From assembly GCF_001304615.2 (NCBI RefSeq), contig NZ_CP032683.1, forward strand, positions 1,426,001-1,490,000: 64,000 nucleotides of DNA, read 5' to 3'. This document shows positions 17,852 through 27,425 of this stretch, piece by piece. A model generated the notes under the pieces. It was given only the letters and a program-made list of their open reading frames with translations. It did no database searches and was not told where the DNA came from. The number at the start of each line of letters is the position of its first letter. Within the stretch, counting starts at the first letter, position 1. A program made the position numbers and the translations under genes. The stretch is from Methanosarcina flavescens (GTDB lineage: Archaea; Halobacteriota; Methanosarcinia; Methanosarcinales; Methanosarcinaceae).

Positions 17852-19966
17852 ATGCCAAAATCATCCAGTAAACCCGTACTTGTCACATGCGGCCTGCCTT
17901 ATGCTAACGGCAAAGCTCATATCGGGCACCTCCGGACCTATGTGCCGGCTGATATTTTTGTCCGTTCCCTTAGAAAGGAAGGGAGGGACGTTACCTTTGT
18001 CTGCGGCTCAGACACTCACGGCACCCCAATTGTCGTAAATGCCGAAGAACTCAGGATCACTCCCAAAGAACTTGTAGAGATATATCACAAACATTTTGAC
18101 GAGACCTTCAAGCAGCTGGGAGTTTACTTTGATGCCTTTGGGACAACGGATGATCCTGAGAATCACAATAGAACCCTGGATATTGTCAACAGGCTGATTG
18201 AAAAAGGTTACGTGTACCCAAAGACTATTGAGATTGCCTACTGCCCGAGTTGCAATCGTTTTCTTCCTGACCGCTATGTTGAAGGCTCCTGCCCTCACTG
18301 CGGTGAAACCGCAAGAGGAGATGAGTGCGACCAGGGATGCGGAAAACACCTTGAGCCCGGAGAACTTCAAAACCCTGTTTGCACTATCTGCGGGGGACCT
18401 GCCGAGTACAGACAGCAGGAACACTTCTTTTTCAAGCTTTCTGATTTCAGCGATTACCTCATGAACTACCTCTCAAACGATCTTGGAGGAACAGCAAATG
18501 CCCGGAATTATGCACTGGGCTGGGTAAAGCAGGGGCTTACAGACTGGTGCATTACCCGGAACCTTGAATGGGGAGTAAAATTCCCTGGACATGATGACCT
18601 TGTGGTCTATGTCTGGGTAGATGCCCCTATAGGATATATTGCCTTTACCGAGCAGTGGGCTGCAAAAGCCGGGGATTCATGGGAGAAATACTGGAAAAAT
18701 GATGGGGAAATTGTCCATTTCATAGGAGGGGACATTACCTATCACCACTGCATTTTCTGGCCGGCAATGCTTAAAGGTGCGGATTATTCGGTGCCTACGG
18801 CTGTCGTAGCTTCAGGCATGGTCAAAATCGAGGAGAAGAAGTTTTCCAAGACCAGGGGTTATGTGGTCTGGGTAGGAGAGGACTACCTTGATCACGGTTT
18901 CCATCCCGACCTTCTGAGGTACTATCTCGCGAGCTACACCTCCCACACGAGAGAACTGAACTTCTCCTGGCACGTGCTCCAAGAAAAAGTCAACACCGAA
19001 CTTGTTGCCGTGCTAGGGAATTTCCTGTACCGGACAATGCTTTTCGCTTTCAAGAATTACGGGGAAGTTCCAGCCGGAGAACTCGAACCTGCCATAAAGG
19101 AAGAGATCGAAAAAACTTTAAAAGAAGTAAAAGCAGCAATGGCTGAATACGAGTTCAAAAGAGCTGTTGATTCTGCAATGGCTCTTGCGTCTTTCGGAAA
19201 CACTTACTTCCAGTCTCACGAGCCATGGAACCTGATAAAACAGGACAAAGCAGCCTGCGGACATGTGATCTATAACTGCCTCCACTTGGCAAAAGCTCTC
19301 AGCCTTATATTTGAGCCTGTAATTCCGGAAACCATAGAAACCGCCTGGAAAGAACTCGGACAGGAAGAAGACCTGCATACTGCCCTGTATTATGAGGCTC
19401 TTGTGCCAATAAAAGCAGGCACAAAGCTTGCAAAACCCCAGATTCTCTTCACCAAACTCGAAGACGACAGGATAAGGGAGATGGAAGAAATCGCAAGCCA
19501 GAGGGTAAAAGCTGCCAACGCGAAAGCAGCGGGAAGGGTGGAAGAAAAAGAACCCTCGAAATCCGAAGGAATGGGCACTGCCAGAGATGTCGCAGAAGCG
19601 AAAAAAGCAGCCGCTGAGAAAGGAGAAATCCTTCCCACGATCGAGTACAGAGACTTTGCGAAACTCGATATCCGTGTAGGAAAGGTTTTACTTGCCGAAC
19701 CCGTAAAAAAGTCCAGAAAGCTTCTCAGAGTTGAAGTGGATATCGGCGAAGAAAAGCCAAGGCAGCTTGTTGCAGGCATGGCTCCTTATTACACTCCCGA
19801 GGAACTAGTAGGTAAATATGTAATCGTACTCGCCAACCTGAAACCTGCGAAACTCTGCGGAGTTAAATCAAACGGCATGATGCTTGCAGCCGACGATTGT
19901 GCAAATGATATCGTAGCAGCCCTGACGCCGGACAAAGAGATAAAGCCCGGTTCGAGAATAAGGTGA
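17852..19966 (+). CDS. metG: Methionyl-tRNA synthetase
   Basis: Class I aminoacyl-tRNA synthetase charging tRNA-Met. The HIGH motif appears as AHIGHLR near the N-terminus, and the KMSKS motif as KKFSKTRG. The connective peptide holds a double zinc-knuckle (CPSCN, CPHCG, CDQGCG, CTICGG). The C-terminal 110 residues are the EMAP-II/Trbp111-like tRNA-binding domain ([11 protein letters not shown] to [11 protein letters not shown]), joined by an Ala/Lys/Glu-rich linker. An ATG 12 bases further upstream (17840) lies before the GGAG at 17842, so the ATG at 17852, six bases after GGAG, is the better start (704 aa). The gene is complete. Confidence 0.96.
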   Translation: MPKSSSKPVLVTCGLPYANGKAHIGHLRTYVPADIFVRSLRKEGRDVTFVCGSDTHGTPIVVNAEELRITPKELVEIYHKHFDETFKQLGVYFDAFGTTDDPENHNRTLDIVNRLIEKGYVYPKTIEIAYCPSCNRFLPDRYVEGSCPHCGETARGDECDQGCGKHLEPGELQNPVCTICGGPAEYRQQEHFFFKLSDFSDYLMNYLSNDLGGTANARNYALGWVKQGLTDWCITRNLEWGVKFPGHDDLVVYVWVDAPIGYIAFTEQWAAKAGDSWEKYWKNDGEIVHFIGGDITYHHCIFWPAMLKGADYSVPTAVVASGMVKIEEKKFSKTRGYVVWVGEDYLDHGFHPDLLRYYLASYTSHTRELNFSWHVLQEKVNTELVAVLGNFLYRTMLFAFKNYGEVPAGELEPAIKEEIEKTLKEVKAAMAEYEFKRAVDSAMALASFGNTYFQSHEPWNLIKQDKAACGHVIYNCLHLAKALSLIFEPVIPETIETAWKELGQEEDLHTALYYEALVPIKAGTKLAKPQILFTKLEDDRIREMEEIASQRVKAANAKAAGRVEEKEPSKSEGMGTARDVAEAKKAAAEKGEILPTIEYRDFAKLDIRVGKVLLAEPVKKSRKLLRVEVDIGEEKPRQLVAGMAPYYTPEELVGKYVIVLANLKPAKLCGVKSNGMMLAADDCANDIVAALTPDKEIKPGSRIR

Positions 19967-19992
19967 AAAACAAGAGAACCTAATTTAATTGT

Positions 19993-20022
19993 GGGCAGCT
20001 CCCTTACCATAAAGAGGCTGCC
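19993..20022 (+). terminator. Hairpin after metG
   Basis: GGCAGC (19994-19999) pairs with GCTGCC (20017-20022), extended inward by imperfect pairing of TCCCTT with AAAGAG around ACCAT. It lies about 27 bases after the metG stop and is followed by AT-rich DNA. Confidence 0.6.
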
Positions 20023-20546
20023 TAACAATTAATTTCTAATAAGTTAACTTCTTCTTTTTTAATTTAAAAGCTTTAAACTTTTTGCTATTTTCTCACTATG
20101 AAATTGATTGCCTCTCAGCCTGAGAAACCAGAGTATTCATGGTCTTCTACACTCCCTGTGAAAAATTATCCGTTAGCAGCATTCAGTTTAAAAAGTTGTT
20201 TTCAGATCTTTCAAATTATAGAGAGTAACTTTATTGAATAAAACAGGAAATAATATAAAAATTTGTAAATAGATGGTGGAATATCATTTTTTATTTGGTA
20301 TTATCAACTAAATATGGCTAAATCTTTATTTTTATATTTCATTATTAGAAGAAACGAGTACTTTAGCATCTCATCAGAATATCTAACTCTATTTAATTAC
20401 CAAAGCCTTTTATTTTTAGTATTTTACTAGTTAAAATTATTCATATATTCTATTCATAAGCTTTTAATGTTTTTTAATGTTTTTTTAATGTTTTTTTACG
20501 TGTCTTAGAAAATATTGAAATCTAAGAAAATAAAGAAGTAGGATAA
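20023..20546. other. Long AT-rich leader of the PKD protein gene
   Basis: No gene. At 20460-20500 a slippage-prone tandem repeat of TTTTTTAATG-like units occurs three to four times in front of the PKD gene. Repeats like this can vary in length and may alter promoter spacing. Nothing else is recognisable. Confidence 0.45.
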
Positions 20547-20990
20547 ATGAAAAATAAGGAAAAACTTTGTTCAATAGCCAAAGCTTCAGCAGCTGTGGTC
20601 TTATTTTTAATTCTTGTTTCGTCTGCAGCTTCGGCATCTATTACCGAAAAGTGGATAACCACAAACCCATCCATTTCACAGAATCCTGCTATTTATGGTA
20701 ATAAAATAGTATGGCAGGATTACCGCAATGGAAACCCGGACATCTACATGGGAACTATCAGTTCTGCTTTTACCGCATCTCCGACCTCTGGAAAGGCACC
20801 TTTAACAGTAAAATTTGCAGATAAGAGTACGGATGTATATTACTGGACCTGGAACTTTGGCGACGGAACCACTTCAACTGACCAGAGTCCCACGCATAAA
20901 TACATGAAAGCAGGAAAGTACACTGTTACCCTGACTGTAAAGAATGCAGCAGGAAGTAGCACTGCAAAAAAGACTCTAACTGTATCGTAA
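20547..20990 (+). CDS. Small secreted PKD-domain protein
   Basis: A 147-residue exported protein. The N-terminus is a classical signal peptide (positive start, hydrophobic LVLFLILVSSAASAS-like core at about 14-31, Ala-x-Ala cleavage area). It is followed by about 40 residues matching one blade of a TolB/YVTN-like beta-propeller (NKIVWQDYRNGNPDIYMG) and then one PKD domain (FADKSTDVYYWTWNFGDGT, SPTHKYMKAGKYTVTLTV). In larger Methanosarcina surface proteins many propeller blades precede PKD repeats, so this looks like a minimal or internally deleted version. No C-terminal membrane anchor is seen, so it may be secreted or held by other surface proteins. Confidence 0.82.
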   Translation: MKNKEKLCSIAKASAAVVLFLILVSSAASASITEKWITTNPSISQNPAIYGNKIVWQDYRNGNPDIYMGTISSAFTASPTSGKAPLTVKFADKSTDVYYWTWNFGDGTTSTDQSPTHKYMKAGKYTVTLTVKNAAGSSTAKKTLTVS

Positions 20991-21065
20991 ATTAATTGAA
21001 TATTATAAATAGAAACCTAATAAAAATGCTAAATTTGAAAGGAGTAGGGTTTTATTAATCAACTA

Positions 21066-21599
21066 TTAACTTTTACTTTTCTCCAGCACCATCTCAAGAT
21101 AGGAAGTCCTGATCGAATCCTCTTCACCGGCACCGAACTGATTTAGCAATTTGAATAACTTCGCTCTTGAAGCTTCGAATTCATTTTCACTTTCAGCCAT
21201 GATTTCGACCTCAAGGAATTCTCCGAGCTCTTCAACAGCATCGAGGCAGACGGTTATTTCTCCTGCGCTGAAAACTTCTCTTTTTTTGCGGACTACTCCG
21301 GCTTCCGAGAAGCCGAGAGCATGCAGGATTTCTATTGTGGCAGCCTCGTCTACAGGAGTTTCGAATTCTTTCCGGGTTTTGGAAACGCTATCGAGTTTAG
21401 GGCCTTTGTAGGTCAGTACAGCCTTGCCATCTAAGGAACGGATTCGGAGTGCTTCATCGGTTTTCGCAAAATCCCTGTAAGGAACCGCAAAATAAATGTC
21501 AGATTGGCTTTCAACGCCGATTTTTATTGCCCCAATTTTATCCAGAATGGGACGGGCTTTTGAATGATCTGCTCTGACCTTGACCTCGATTTCGATCAT
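21066..21599 (-). CDS. cyaB: CYTH-domain protein, CyaB-type adenylate cyclase/triphosphatase
   Basis: A 177-residue CYTH (CyaB/thiamine triphosphatase) family protein. The diagnostic EIEVK motif is at residues 3-7, and alternating charged residues in later strands (LRIRS, LTYKGPK, EVEIMAE) line the triphosphate tunnel. Family members cyclise ATP or hydrolyse inorganic or thiamine triphosphate with Mg or Mn. In archaea the true activity is usually unproven, so the class IV adenylate cyclase name should be taken loosely. It lies about 120 bases downstream of the mevalonate-entry operon on the same strand, but separate transcription is likely. Confidence 0.85.
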   Translation of the reverse strand: MIEIEVKVRADHSKARPILDKIGAIKIGVESQSDIYFAVPYRDFAKTDEALRIRSLDGKAVLTYKGPKLDSVSKTRKEFETPVDEAATIEILHALGFSEAGVVRKKREVFSAGEITVCLDAVEELGEFLEVEIMAESENEFEASRAKLFKLLNQFGAGEEDSIRTSYLEMVLEKSKS

Positions 21600-21721
21600 A
21601 GTTTCCAGATATCTCCAGTTAATTCCGATTAAAACTGGCTAAACGCAATATTAGATGCCTGCTTTGCTAAAAATTTACTTAAATAAGCTGGAAAAATAGA
21701 ATCCGGAAGATCCGGATCTTT

Positions 21722-22120
21722 TTATGCATCTATGGGGACGAATTTAGTGCCGTAGTAAATCATACCGCGTTCGCCATCTTCCCCGAGCTTGCGGAAAACG
21801 GATCTTACTCTCATTCCAATATGAATCTCTCCCGGATCGCCAACTACCTGGGAGGTTAATCTGGGCCCTTCATCCAGCTGGATTATGGCGAGGGTGTAAG
21901 GAGCCTGAATCTCAAAACCTTCCGCAGCTGTGTGAATAAATGTATATGTTACTATTTCGCCAGTGCCTTTGAACATATAAGGCTCAATCTCTCCTTCACG
22001 CCTGCAGTTCACACAGACATTGCGTGGGGGATAGAAATGCTCCCCGCATTCACTACAGCGAGTACCTTCAAGATTGTACCGGCTGCCGAGATTTCTCCAA
22101 AATCTAGGAACGGAAGACAT
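21722..22120 (-). CDS. DUF35 OB-fold / zinc-ribbon acyl-CoA-binding protein
   Basis: A 132-residue protein with a rubredoxin-like zinc ribbon (CSECGEHFYPPRNVCVNC at about 18-37) followed by an OB-fold (GEIVTYTFIHTA to RSVFRKLGED). Archaeal DUF35 proteins are known to bridge acetoacetyl-CoA thiolase and HMG-CoA synthase in a complex that channels acetoacetyl-CoA by a shared CoA site. Here the gene follows the thiolase by five bases and the synthase gene just before it, exactly that arrangement. All four zinc cysteines are present. It is therefore very likely the scaffold of this complex. Confidence 0.9.
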   Translation of the reverse strand: MSSVPRFWRNLGSRYNLEGTRCSECGEHFYPPRNVCVNCRREGEIEPYMFKGTGEIVTYTFIHTAAEGFEIQAPYTLAIIQLDEGPRLTSQVVGDPGEIHIGMRVRSVFRKLGEDGERGMIYYGTKFVPIDA

Positions 22121-22125
22121 CTATA

Positions 22126-23298
22126 TCACCTCTCCCTCGAAAAAATATGCACTACTGCTGTTGCACCTGACCCTCCGACATTGTGGGTCATGCCGTATTC
22201 TGCACCTTCTACCTGGCGCTTTCCTGCTTCTCCGCGCAGCTGAGTTACAATTTCTACAGCCTGTTTTATGCCTGTTGCTCCCACCGGGTGTCCACAGGCT
22301 TTAAGACCGCCGGATGTGTTGACAGGAATCCTGCCTCCAATTGCAGTTTCTCCATTTTCAGTAACAATCCCACCTTTTCCTTTCTCTGCAAACCCGAGAT
22401 CTTCAATTGCGCAGATTTCGGCAATTGTGAAGCAGTCGTGCACTTCCACAAGGTCGATATCCTCAGGCCTTAGCTTTGCCATGGAATATGCCCGCTGTCC
22501 AGCGATTACAGTGGCATCCAGGGTTGTCAGATCACGCCTGTCATGGAGCGCAATGGTATCGCTTGCCTGGGAAGTTGCTTTGATATAAATGGGAGTATCA
22601 GTATATTTGTGTGCAACATCCGCAGGGGCAAGCACAAGAGCTGAAGCTCCGTCCGTTATTGGGGAACAGTCAAAAATATGCAGAGGGTCGGCCACCATAG
22701 TTGAATTCAGCACATTATCAACAGTAATTATGTTTTTGTACTGGGCAATCGGGTTCAGGCTTCCGTTTCTATGATTCTTTACGGCAACCTCAGCAAGTTG
22801 CTCGCTTGTAGTCCCGTACCTGTGCATGTGCAGCCTTGCAATCATTGCATAAAGTCCAGGAAAGGTGGCTCCTGCCATGCCTTCCCACTCCCTGTCAGCT
22901 GCTGCCGCAAGAGCTGAAGATGCTTCCTCAGACCCGACATCTGTCATCTTCTCGGCTCCCGCTGCAATCACGATCTCGCTATAACCGGATGCTACAGACA
23001 TGATAGCCTGCCGCAGAGCAAGCCCCCCCGAGGCACAGGCAGCCTCCACTCGTGTGGCGGGAACGTGAAGGTTCTTGGAAAGCCCAGAATAATCCGCAAT
23101 AAGAGCTCCTATATGTTCCTGCTCAATAAAACGGCCTCCGCTCATGTTTCCTACATAAAGAGCATCGATTTCTTTTCCGCTAACACCTGCATCTTCGATT
23201 GCTCCTATTCCGGCCTCTACCACAATGTCCCTCAGGGAACGTTCCCAGAGTTCTCCGAACTTAGTATTTTTCACTCCGACAATTGCTACATCTCTCAT
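22126..23298 (-). CDS. Acetyl-CoA C-acetyltransferase (thiolase)
   Basis: A 390-residue thiolase of the archaeal/SCP2-like type that condenses two acetyl-CoA to acetoacetyl-CoA, the first mevalonate-pathway step. The nucleophile Cys is in [13 protein letters not shown], the catalytic His in CGHPVGATG, and the C-terminal motif reads MTHNVGGSG with His in place of the Cys found in bacterial thiolases, as expected for this subgroup. Together with HMG-CoA synthase (17 bases upstream) and DUF35 (5 bases downstream) it makes a channelled complex that overcomes the unfavourable condensation. The gene is full-length. Confidence 0.94.
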   Translation of the reverse strand: MRDVAIVGVKNTKFGELWERSLRDIVVEAGIGAIEDAGVSGKEIDALYVGNMSGGRFIEQEHIGALIADYSGLSKNLHVPATRVEAACASGGLALRQAIMSVASGYSEIVIAAGAEKMTDVGSEEASSALAAAADREWEGMAGATFPGLYAMIARLHMHRYGTTSEQLAEVAVKNHRNGSLNPIAQYKNIITVDNVLNSTMVADPLHIFDCSPITDGASALVLAPADVAHKYTDTPIYIKATSQASDTIALHDRRDLTTLDATVIAGQRAYSMAKLRPEDIDLVEVHDCFTIAEICAIEDLGFAEKGKGGIVTENGETAIGGRIPVNTSGGLKACGHPVGATGIKQAVEIVTQLRGEAGKRQVEGAEYGMTHNVGGSGATAVVHIFSRER

Positions 23299-23315
23299 TT
23301 ATACTCACTCCGTTC

Positions 23316-24365
23316 TCAGGCCAGGCGAATCTTGCCTTTATGCCTGGCATACCTTGCATAGTCAATATATATTGGGTTTTTAATCAGTTCGGAAACCGTC
23401 GGAGCTTTGTTTCGGATTTCCTCGATTCTATCTGTAACTGTGATACTAAAAGCGTCAGACCCTGCGCCTGACCCGAAGGCAGTTGCAAAAATCCGATCTC
23501 CTGGTTTCGCCTGATCCAGAGTCGCAGCAATTCCCATAAGGCAAGAGCCTGAATAAGTGTTCCCGATTTTTGAAACTATAAGCCCTGGAGCAATCTGGGC
23601 TTTGTTGAAACCAAGGATTTTTGCAACTTTGCTTGGGAACTTCCCGTTTGGCTGGTGGAAAACAGCATAGTCGTAATCTTCCGGCTTCGTTCCGAGTTTT
23701 TCCATAAGACCTCTGGCGCCATTAGTTACATGCTTAAAGTAACCTGGCTCTCCTGTAAAACGGCCCCCGTGTTCAGGATAGGGCATTCCTTCCCTTCTCC
23801 AGAAGTCAGGGGTGTCAGTTGTAAAAGAATAAGTGTCTTCAATTATTGCGGCAAGCTCAGACTCTTTTCTCCCTATGAGGCAGGCAACTCCGCCTGCTGC
23901 CGCAGTGTACTCAAGTGCGTCACCTGGAGCTCCCTGGGAAACATCTGCCCCTATAGCCATTCCCAGGTCTATCATCCTTGAACCCACCAAACCCATACAG
24001 GCCTGAATTGCGGCTGTACCTGCCTTACATGCAAATTCAAAGTCTGCTGCAGTCATATTTGGAGCCGCTCCAATAGCCTGGGCAACAATTGTGCTTGTCG
24101 GTTTAACAGCATAGGGATGGCTCTCAGAACCAGTGTATATTGCCCCAATTCTGCCTGGATCGATACCACTTCTTGCCATTGCGTGTCTTGCCGCTTCCAC
24201 AGCTATAGTAGCTGCATCTTCGTCTATATCAGGCACGGATTTCTCATGTACCATTAGACCGTTTTTAAGAGCCTCTGCGTTATCACCCCAGAGCCGGGCA
24301 ATTTCTTCAATTTTTATACGGTAACGGGGAACATAAGCACCGTAAGATACAATTCCAATAGTCAT
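23316..24365 (-). CDS. Hydroxymethylglutaryl-CoA synthase
   Basis: Archaeal HMG-CoA synthase, about 349 residues, forming HMG-CoA from acetoacetyl-CoA and acetyl-CoA for isoprenoid lipid synthesis. The catalytic triad is visible: Glu in [13 protein letters not shown], Cys in FACKAGTAA, and His in [10 protein letters not shown], with the GNTYSGS loop. Start choice: a GTG at 24374 opens the frame, but AGGTGG covers it and sits five bases before the ATG at 24365, which gives the conserved N-terminus [17 protein letters not shown]. It is preceded by an HTH regulator on the same strand and followed by thiolase and DUF35. Confidence 0.95.
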   Translation of the reverse strand: MTIGIVSYGAYVPRYRIKIEEIARLWGDNAEALKNGLMVHEKSVPDIDEDAATIAVEAARHAMARSGIDPGRIGAIYTGSESHPYAVKPTSTIVAQAIGAAPNMTAADFEFACKAGTAAIQACMGLVGSRMIDLGMAIGADVSQGAPGDALEYTAAAGGVACLIGRKESELAAIIEDTYSFTTDTPDFWRREGMPYPEHGGRFTGEPGYFKHVTNGARGLMEKLGTKPEDYDYAVFHQPNGKFPSKVAKILGFNKAQIAPGLIVSKIGNTYSGSCLMGIAATLDQAKPGDRIFATAFGSGAGSDAFSITVTDRIEEIRNKAPTVSELIKNPIYIDYARYARHKGKIRLA

Positions 24366-24413
24366 TATTTCCACCTGTTTTTGGGTTTTTCAGGGCATCA
24401 GTAATCAGGGAGT

Positions 24414-25154
24414 TTATTCCCTGGCATAATATTGACTGTATTTTTTCAGTAACTGGACAATCTGGTCAAGATCCATTGTAGTTGCGATGAGAGGTATGCG
24501 GTCGACCTCCGCCATTTTGATTGCAACGGGTTCTACCTCTTCCTTTCGAAGCCCGTGAAGTACCACCGCGCCTGGCTTAAGGTTAGTAACCCGGATGGCT
24601 ACCATAGGGGATTTCCCGGTACTGACCTTGGTAAAGACCATAGCCCTGTCCGTACTCCAACCGTAGAGTTTCTGGAACTCATGGGAGGAAAGCTCCAGGA
24701 TTGCCCTCTGGCTGTCAACAACAGAGAAACCATAAAGAGGCTTCTCAACTCCTTTGTAGACAATGTCTCCCTCGATAAGGTTGACTAATTTCGCAAGCTG
24801 TATAGGGAGGGTATATTCGTATGTTGAGTAAATGGACTTTATACTGCTTTCGGCGTTAAGTATTGATTCATAAGCGTGAATCTTTTTGCCTCCCCTATCA
24901 GCATCAATCTCAAGAAGAGACTCCACAATTTTCTTGATAATCAGTGTCCCCGGAGACTTACGTCTCCCGCTTTCATAATCGCTAATAACAGAAGGGGAAA
25001 CCTTAAGATAATTTGAAATATCGGTCTGGGATATCTCGAAATTCGACCTCCATTTTTTGAGTGACTCTCCTGGCTTTTCTGAAAGAGTGATATCTCCAGC
25101 CATTTTTTCCGCCAAACGGTTGCGCAGATTTTCTGAGGATTCATTAGATGTCAT
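24414..25154 (-). CDS. HTH regulator preceding the mevalonate-entry operon
   Basis: A 246-residue COG1709-type archaeal regulator. Residues about 30-65 form an Xre-type helix-turn-helix (SLKKWRSNFEISQTDISNYL, then SPSVISDYESGRR). The C-terminal two thirds form an unassigned domain with GDIVYKGVEKPLYGF and a TDRAMVFTKVSTGKSPMVAIR core. The gene is 48 bases from the HMG-CoA synthase start on the same strand, so it likely leads the operon and may control isoprenoid flux in response to a bound metabolite. Start ATG is followed by a polar N-terminus. The ligand is unknown. Confidence 0.85.
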   Translation of the reverse strand: MTSNESSENLRNRLAEKMAGDITLSEKPGESLKKWRSNFEISQTDISNYLKVSPSVISDYESGRRKSPGTLIIKKIVESLLEIDADRGGKKIHAYESILNAESSIKSIYSTYEYTLPIQLAKLVNLIEGDIVYKGVEKPLYGFSVVDSQRAILELSSHEFQKLYGWSTDRAMVFTKVSTGKSPMVAIRVTNLKPGAVVLHGLRKEEVEPVAIKMAEVDRIPLIATTMDLDQIVQLLKKYSQYYARE

Positions 25155-25293
25155 GACTCACGTACTCTAAGAGGAAACATTACCATATATATCTAACGAA
25201 TAGGAGTTCGGCAATTGTCGCAGGTGTTTTGTATCGAATTACGGCAAATACTTTCAAAAAAATATATAACACTTGTGAAAGAATTATTATCTA

Positions 25294-26112
25294 ATGCCAG
25301 CCGAATCACCCAATCAAGAGACAAATGTTTCAGATCTTCTTCTATATGTCAACTGCCCACGAAAGGTATACTTTATCAACCGGGGGTATGAATTGTTCCC
25401 AGAAATGAATGGGCAAAGGCTCGAAAGGATGATCCTGAAAGAACTGTCCCTTACTTATCCTGAAATTTTGAGAAAGTGTTCGTTAAACGCCGATACCCTC
25501 CGTAAAGAGCTTGAAGCTTCTCTGACACAGACATGTACAGATTTACCGCTCCTGTTTCCACGAGAACTTGCCGATGTCACGAGGGAGATTCTAGAGGAAG
25601 GAGAAGCGCGGGCAAGAGCCAAAATTCCCGAAATTGCAGCCAATCTTGTAGGAGCACTTGAGGAATATGGGAAAGAGCCCATGCTTGCGGCACTCACACC
25701 TGTTAAAACCGAGCCATTTCTTTCTTCAAAAAAACTCAACCTTAAAGGTGTTCCCTCCAAACTGGTTTGCTTTGAGGGCGCACAAGTCCCGTCGATTTTA
25801 AAGCCTGGAAGCTGCCCTGAACAGGGAGTATGGGCTTCTGACAGGATACATGCCGCAGCTCTCGCCATGCTTCTTGAAGCTGGGAGTGAGAAAGAAGTTC
25901 CCTTTTCCTTTGTTGAATATGTGAGTTACGGCCTGCTCAGACGTGTAGTTGTCCGAAGCTCAGACAGGCGGGAAGTACTCAAAATCTCCAGGGAAGTTGA
26001 GAAAATTAAAGCAGGACTTATGCCCGAGAGAAAAGAAGGAAAATTCTGCAAAGAATGTAGCTTTTTGGAACATTGCGCTCCAGATTCGTCCCTTATGTCA
26101 AAATTTTTCTGA
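25294..26112 (+). CDS. Cas4/RecB-like Fe-S protein with degenerate nuclease motif
   Basis: A 272-residue protein with the Cas4 (DUF83, PD-(D/E)XK) layout. Four cysteines that would hold a 4Fe-4S cluster are all present: Cys21 in NCPRKVYF, and Cys252, Cys255 and Cys261 in FCKECSFLEHC. The active site is altered. Where Cas4 has G-x-(I/V)-D the sequence reads GVPS (Ser155), and where Cas4 has E-x-K it reads ILK (Ile168, Lys170 kept). The usual QL after the core reads RIHA. It is therefore inferred to be a cluster-binding, nuclease-inactive relative. No cas genes or CRISPR array are nearby. It is divergent from the HTH regulator gene. Confidence 0.75.
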   Translation: MPAESPNQETNVSDLLLYVNCPRKVYFINRGYELFPEMNGQRLERMILKELSLTYPEILRKCSLNADTLRKELEASLTQTCTDLPLLFPRELADVTREILEEGEARARAKIPEIAANLVGALEEYGKEPMLAALTPVKTEPFLSSKKLNLKGVPSKLVCFEGAQVPSILKPGSCPEQGVWASDRIHAAALAMLLEAGSEKEVPFSFVEYVSYGLLRRVVVRSSDRREVLKISREVEKIKAGLMPERKEGKFCKECSFLEHCAPDSSLMSKFF

Positions 26113-26187
26113 ATTAGAAATGGATGGAAAAAGGTTACTGCACAATAAAAAAGATTATAGAATATGCACTTCTATCACGAGAATTAT

Positions 26188-26823
26188 TTATTTAGTAATG
26201 GGTACTGGAGAGCGTTCCATCTTTGCAGCAATTTCAGAAGTGTTAGAATGGAATAGTTCATTATTTGAGACTGTGGTTCCGCCTGTTCCTTTATTATTTA
26301 TTTTTCTAGCAGGAACTCCTGCAATTGAAATCCCTTTTTCATAAAATGATTTGTTTACAACGGAGTTTGCTCCAATTGCGATATTATCAGCAATTGTAAT
26401 ATCTCCAAAAATTTTAGCGCCTGGTCCAATATAGACATTATTACCTATTTGCGGCGCCGAAACACCATCTATGTTAGATCCTATATTAGTACAGGCGTGT
26501 ATTCTGCAATTCTTTCCAACTTTAGCATTTTTATTTACAACAATAGTTCCTCTATGAGCGATACATAATCCAGGTCCGAAAACGTTTAGTGGGATAGTAA
26601 ACCCTAGACGGATGCTCATCTTGTGATATCTGTACAATATATATTTTAGATATAATTTAGAAAGAAGGGACTTCTTACAATTAGTATAATATTCAGCCTG
26701 TCTTAATAGTCTCTGAAATTTCCATATATCATCGCCAATTAGCTTAGGTCTTCTATATTTTTTCCCAGAAGCTAACTTATCTGCTCTAAGATAAAAATCA
26801 TAATCTGCTTTTGATCTGATAAT
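26188..26823 (-). CDS. Serine O-acetyltransferase-like hexapeptide protein, apparent ATT start
   Basis: A left-handed beta-helix acetyltransferase (CysE-like small form) that would make O-acetylserine or acetylate another small acceptor. Hexapeptide repeats run from NAKVGKNCRIHACTNIG to IADNIAIGANSVV, with the active-site His in LCIAHRGTIVV. A TTG inside the gene (26637) gives only 149 residues. The frame stays open upstream and encodes a typical N-terminal helical part (SKADYDFYLRADKLASG, RRPKLIGDDIWKFQRLL, AEYYTNCKKS). The only suitable initiator is ATT at 26823-26821, seven bases after AAGGGGG. The full protein would be 211 residues. No cysteine-synthesis gene is adjacent. An original ATG may have mutated. 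Confidence 0.75.
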   Translation of the reverse strand: MIRSKADYDFYLRADKLASGKKYRRPKLIGDDIWKFQRLLRQAEYYTNCKKSLLSKLYLKYILYRYHKMSIRLGFTIPLNVFGPGLCIAHRGTIVVNKNAKVGKNCRIHACTNIGSNIDGVSAPQIGNNVYIGPGAKIFGDITIADNIAIGANSVVNKSFYEKGISIAGVPARKINNKGTGGTTVSNNELFHSNTSEIAAKMERSPVPITK

Positions 26824-27425
26824 GAATAATCCCCCTTACTAAGTTTTTAAATTTTGGAAATTTCCGATATACCCCAACTAGAGTTACAGACGCATTCAAT
26901 TAATCTGGTCCGTTTTTATATAAAAATATGCATATTATATAAATTAACTATACATATATTATATAAATGAATGAATTTACATAAATTTTTTCCGAACAAT
27001 TTAGAGGGACTTATAATTTTACTTTCGAATGATAGAAACTATATTTACTGAAAGTAAATGCTGGTTTTCAAGATTCAAATTATTGAAAGAATTAGATTGT
27101 AAGAACGGCATATGCTTAAAATCTGCGTACTGAAATCCTTAGTTTCTGATTAGATCATCAATATTTAACATCAAATGTCCGTTTAAAAGATTGTAATCTC
27201 ATATTATAAAAGATTACAATCTAATTTTCAGAATTATTCGGAAAAAAGTAACTGTCTACCCTGCAAATTTCAGTCTACTTGTTACTAGAAGATCCGACCC
27301 AAAGGCAATACGATATTAAAAACATCCAGTGAATAAATACGCAGATATTTTTGATCAAGCTTTTTTAAAACGCTTGCGAAAAAGCCAAAACCTTTTAAAG
27401 GGGAACTTATCTCAATCTGCATGTC
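26824..27425. other. AT-rich intergenic region with repeat fragments
   Basis: No gene. TTGTAATCTCATATTATAAAAG and AGATTACAATCT near 27190-27225 form an inverted repeat. At 27350-27405 a degenerate copy of the dispersed palindrome family appears (GATCAAGC with GCTTGCG, then AAACCTTTTAAAGG). The remainder shows nothing recognisable. Confidence 0.4.

Noticed and set aside
25294-26112. Part of a CRISPR-Cas locus
   Set aside because: No repeats, spacers or other cas genes anywhere in the window, and the Cas4-like active site is degenerate.
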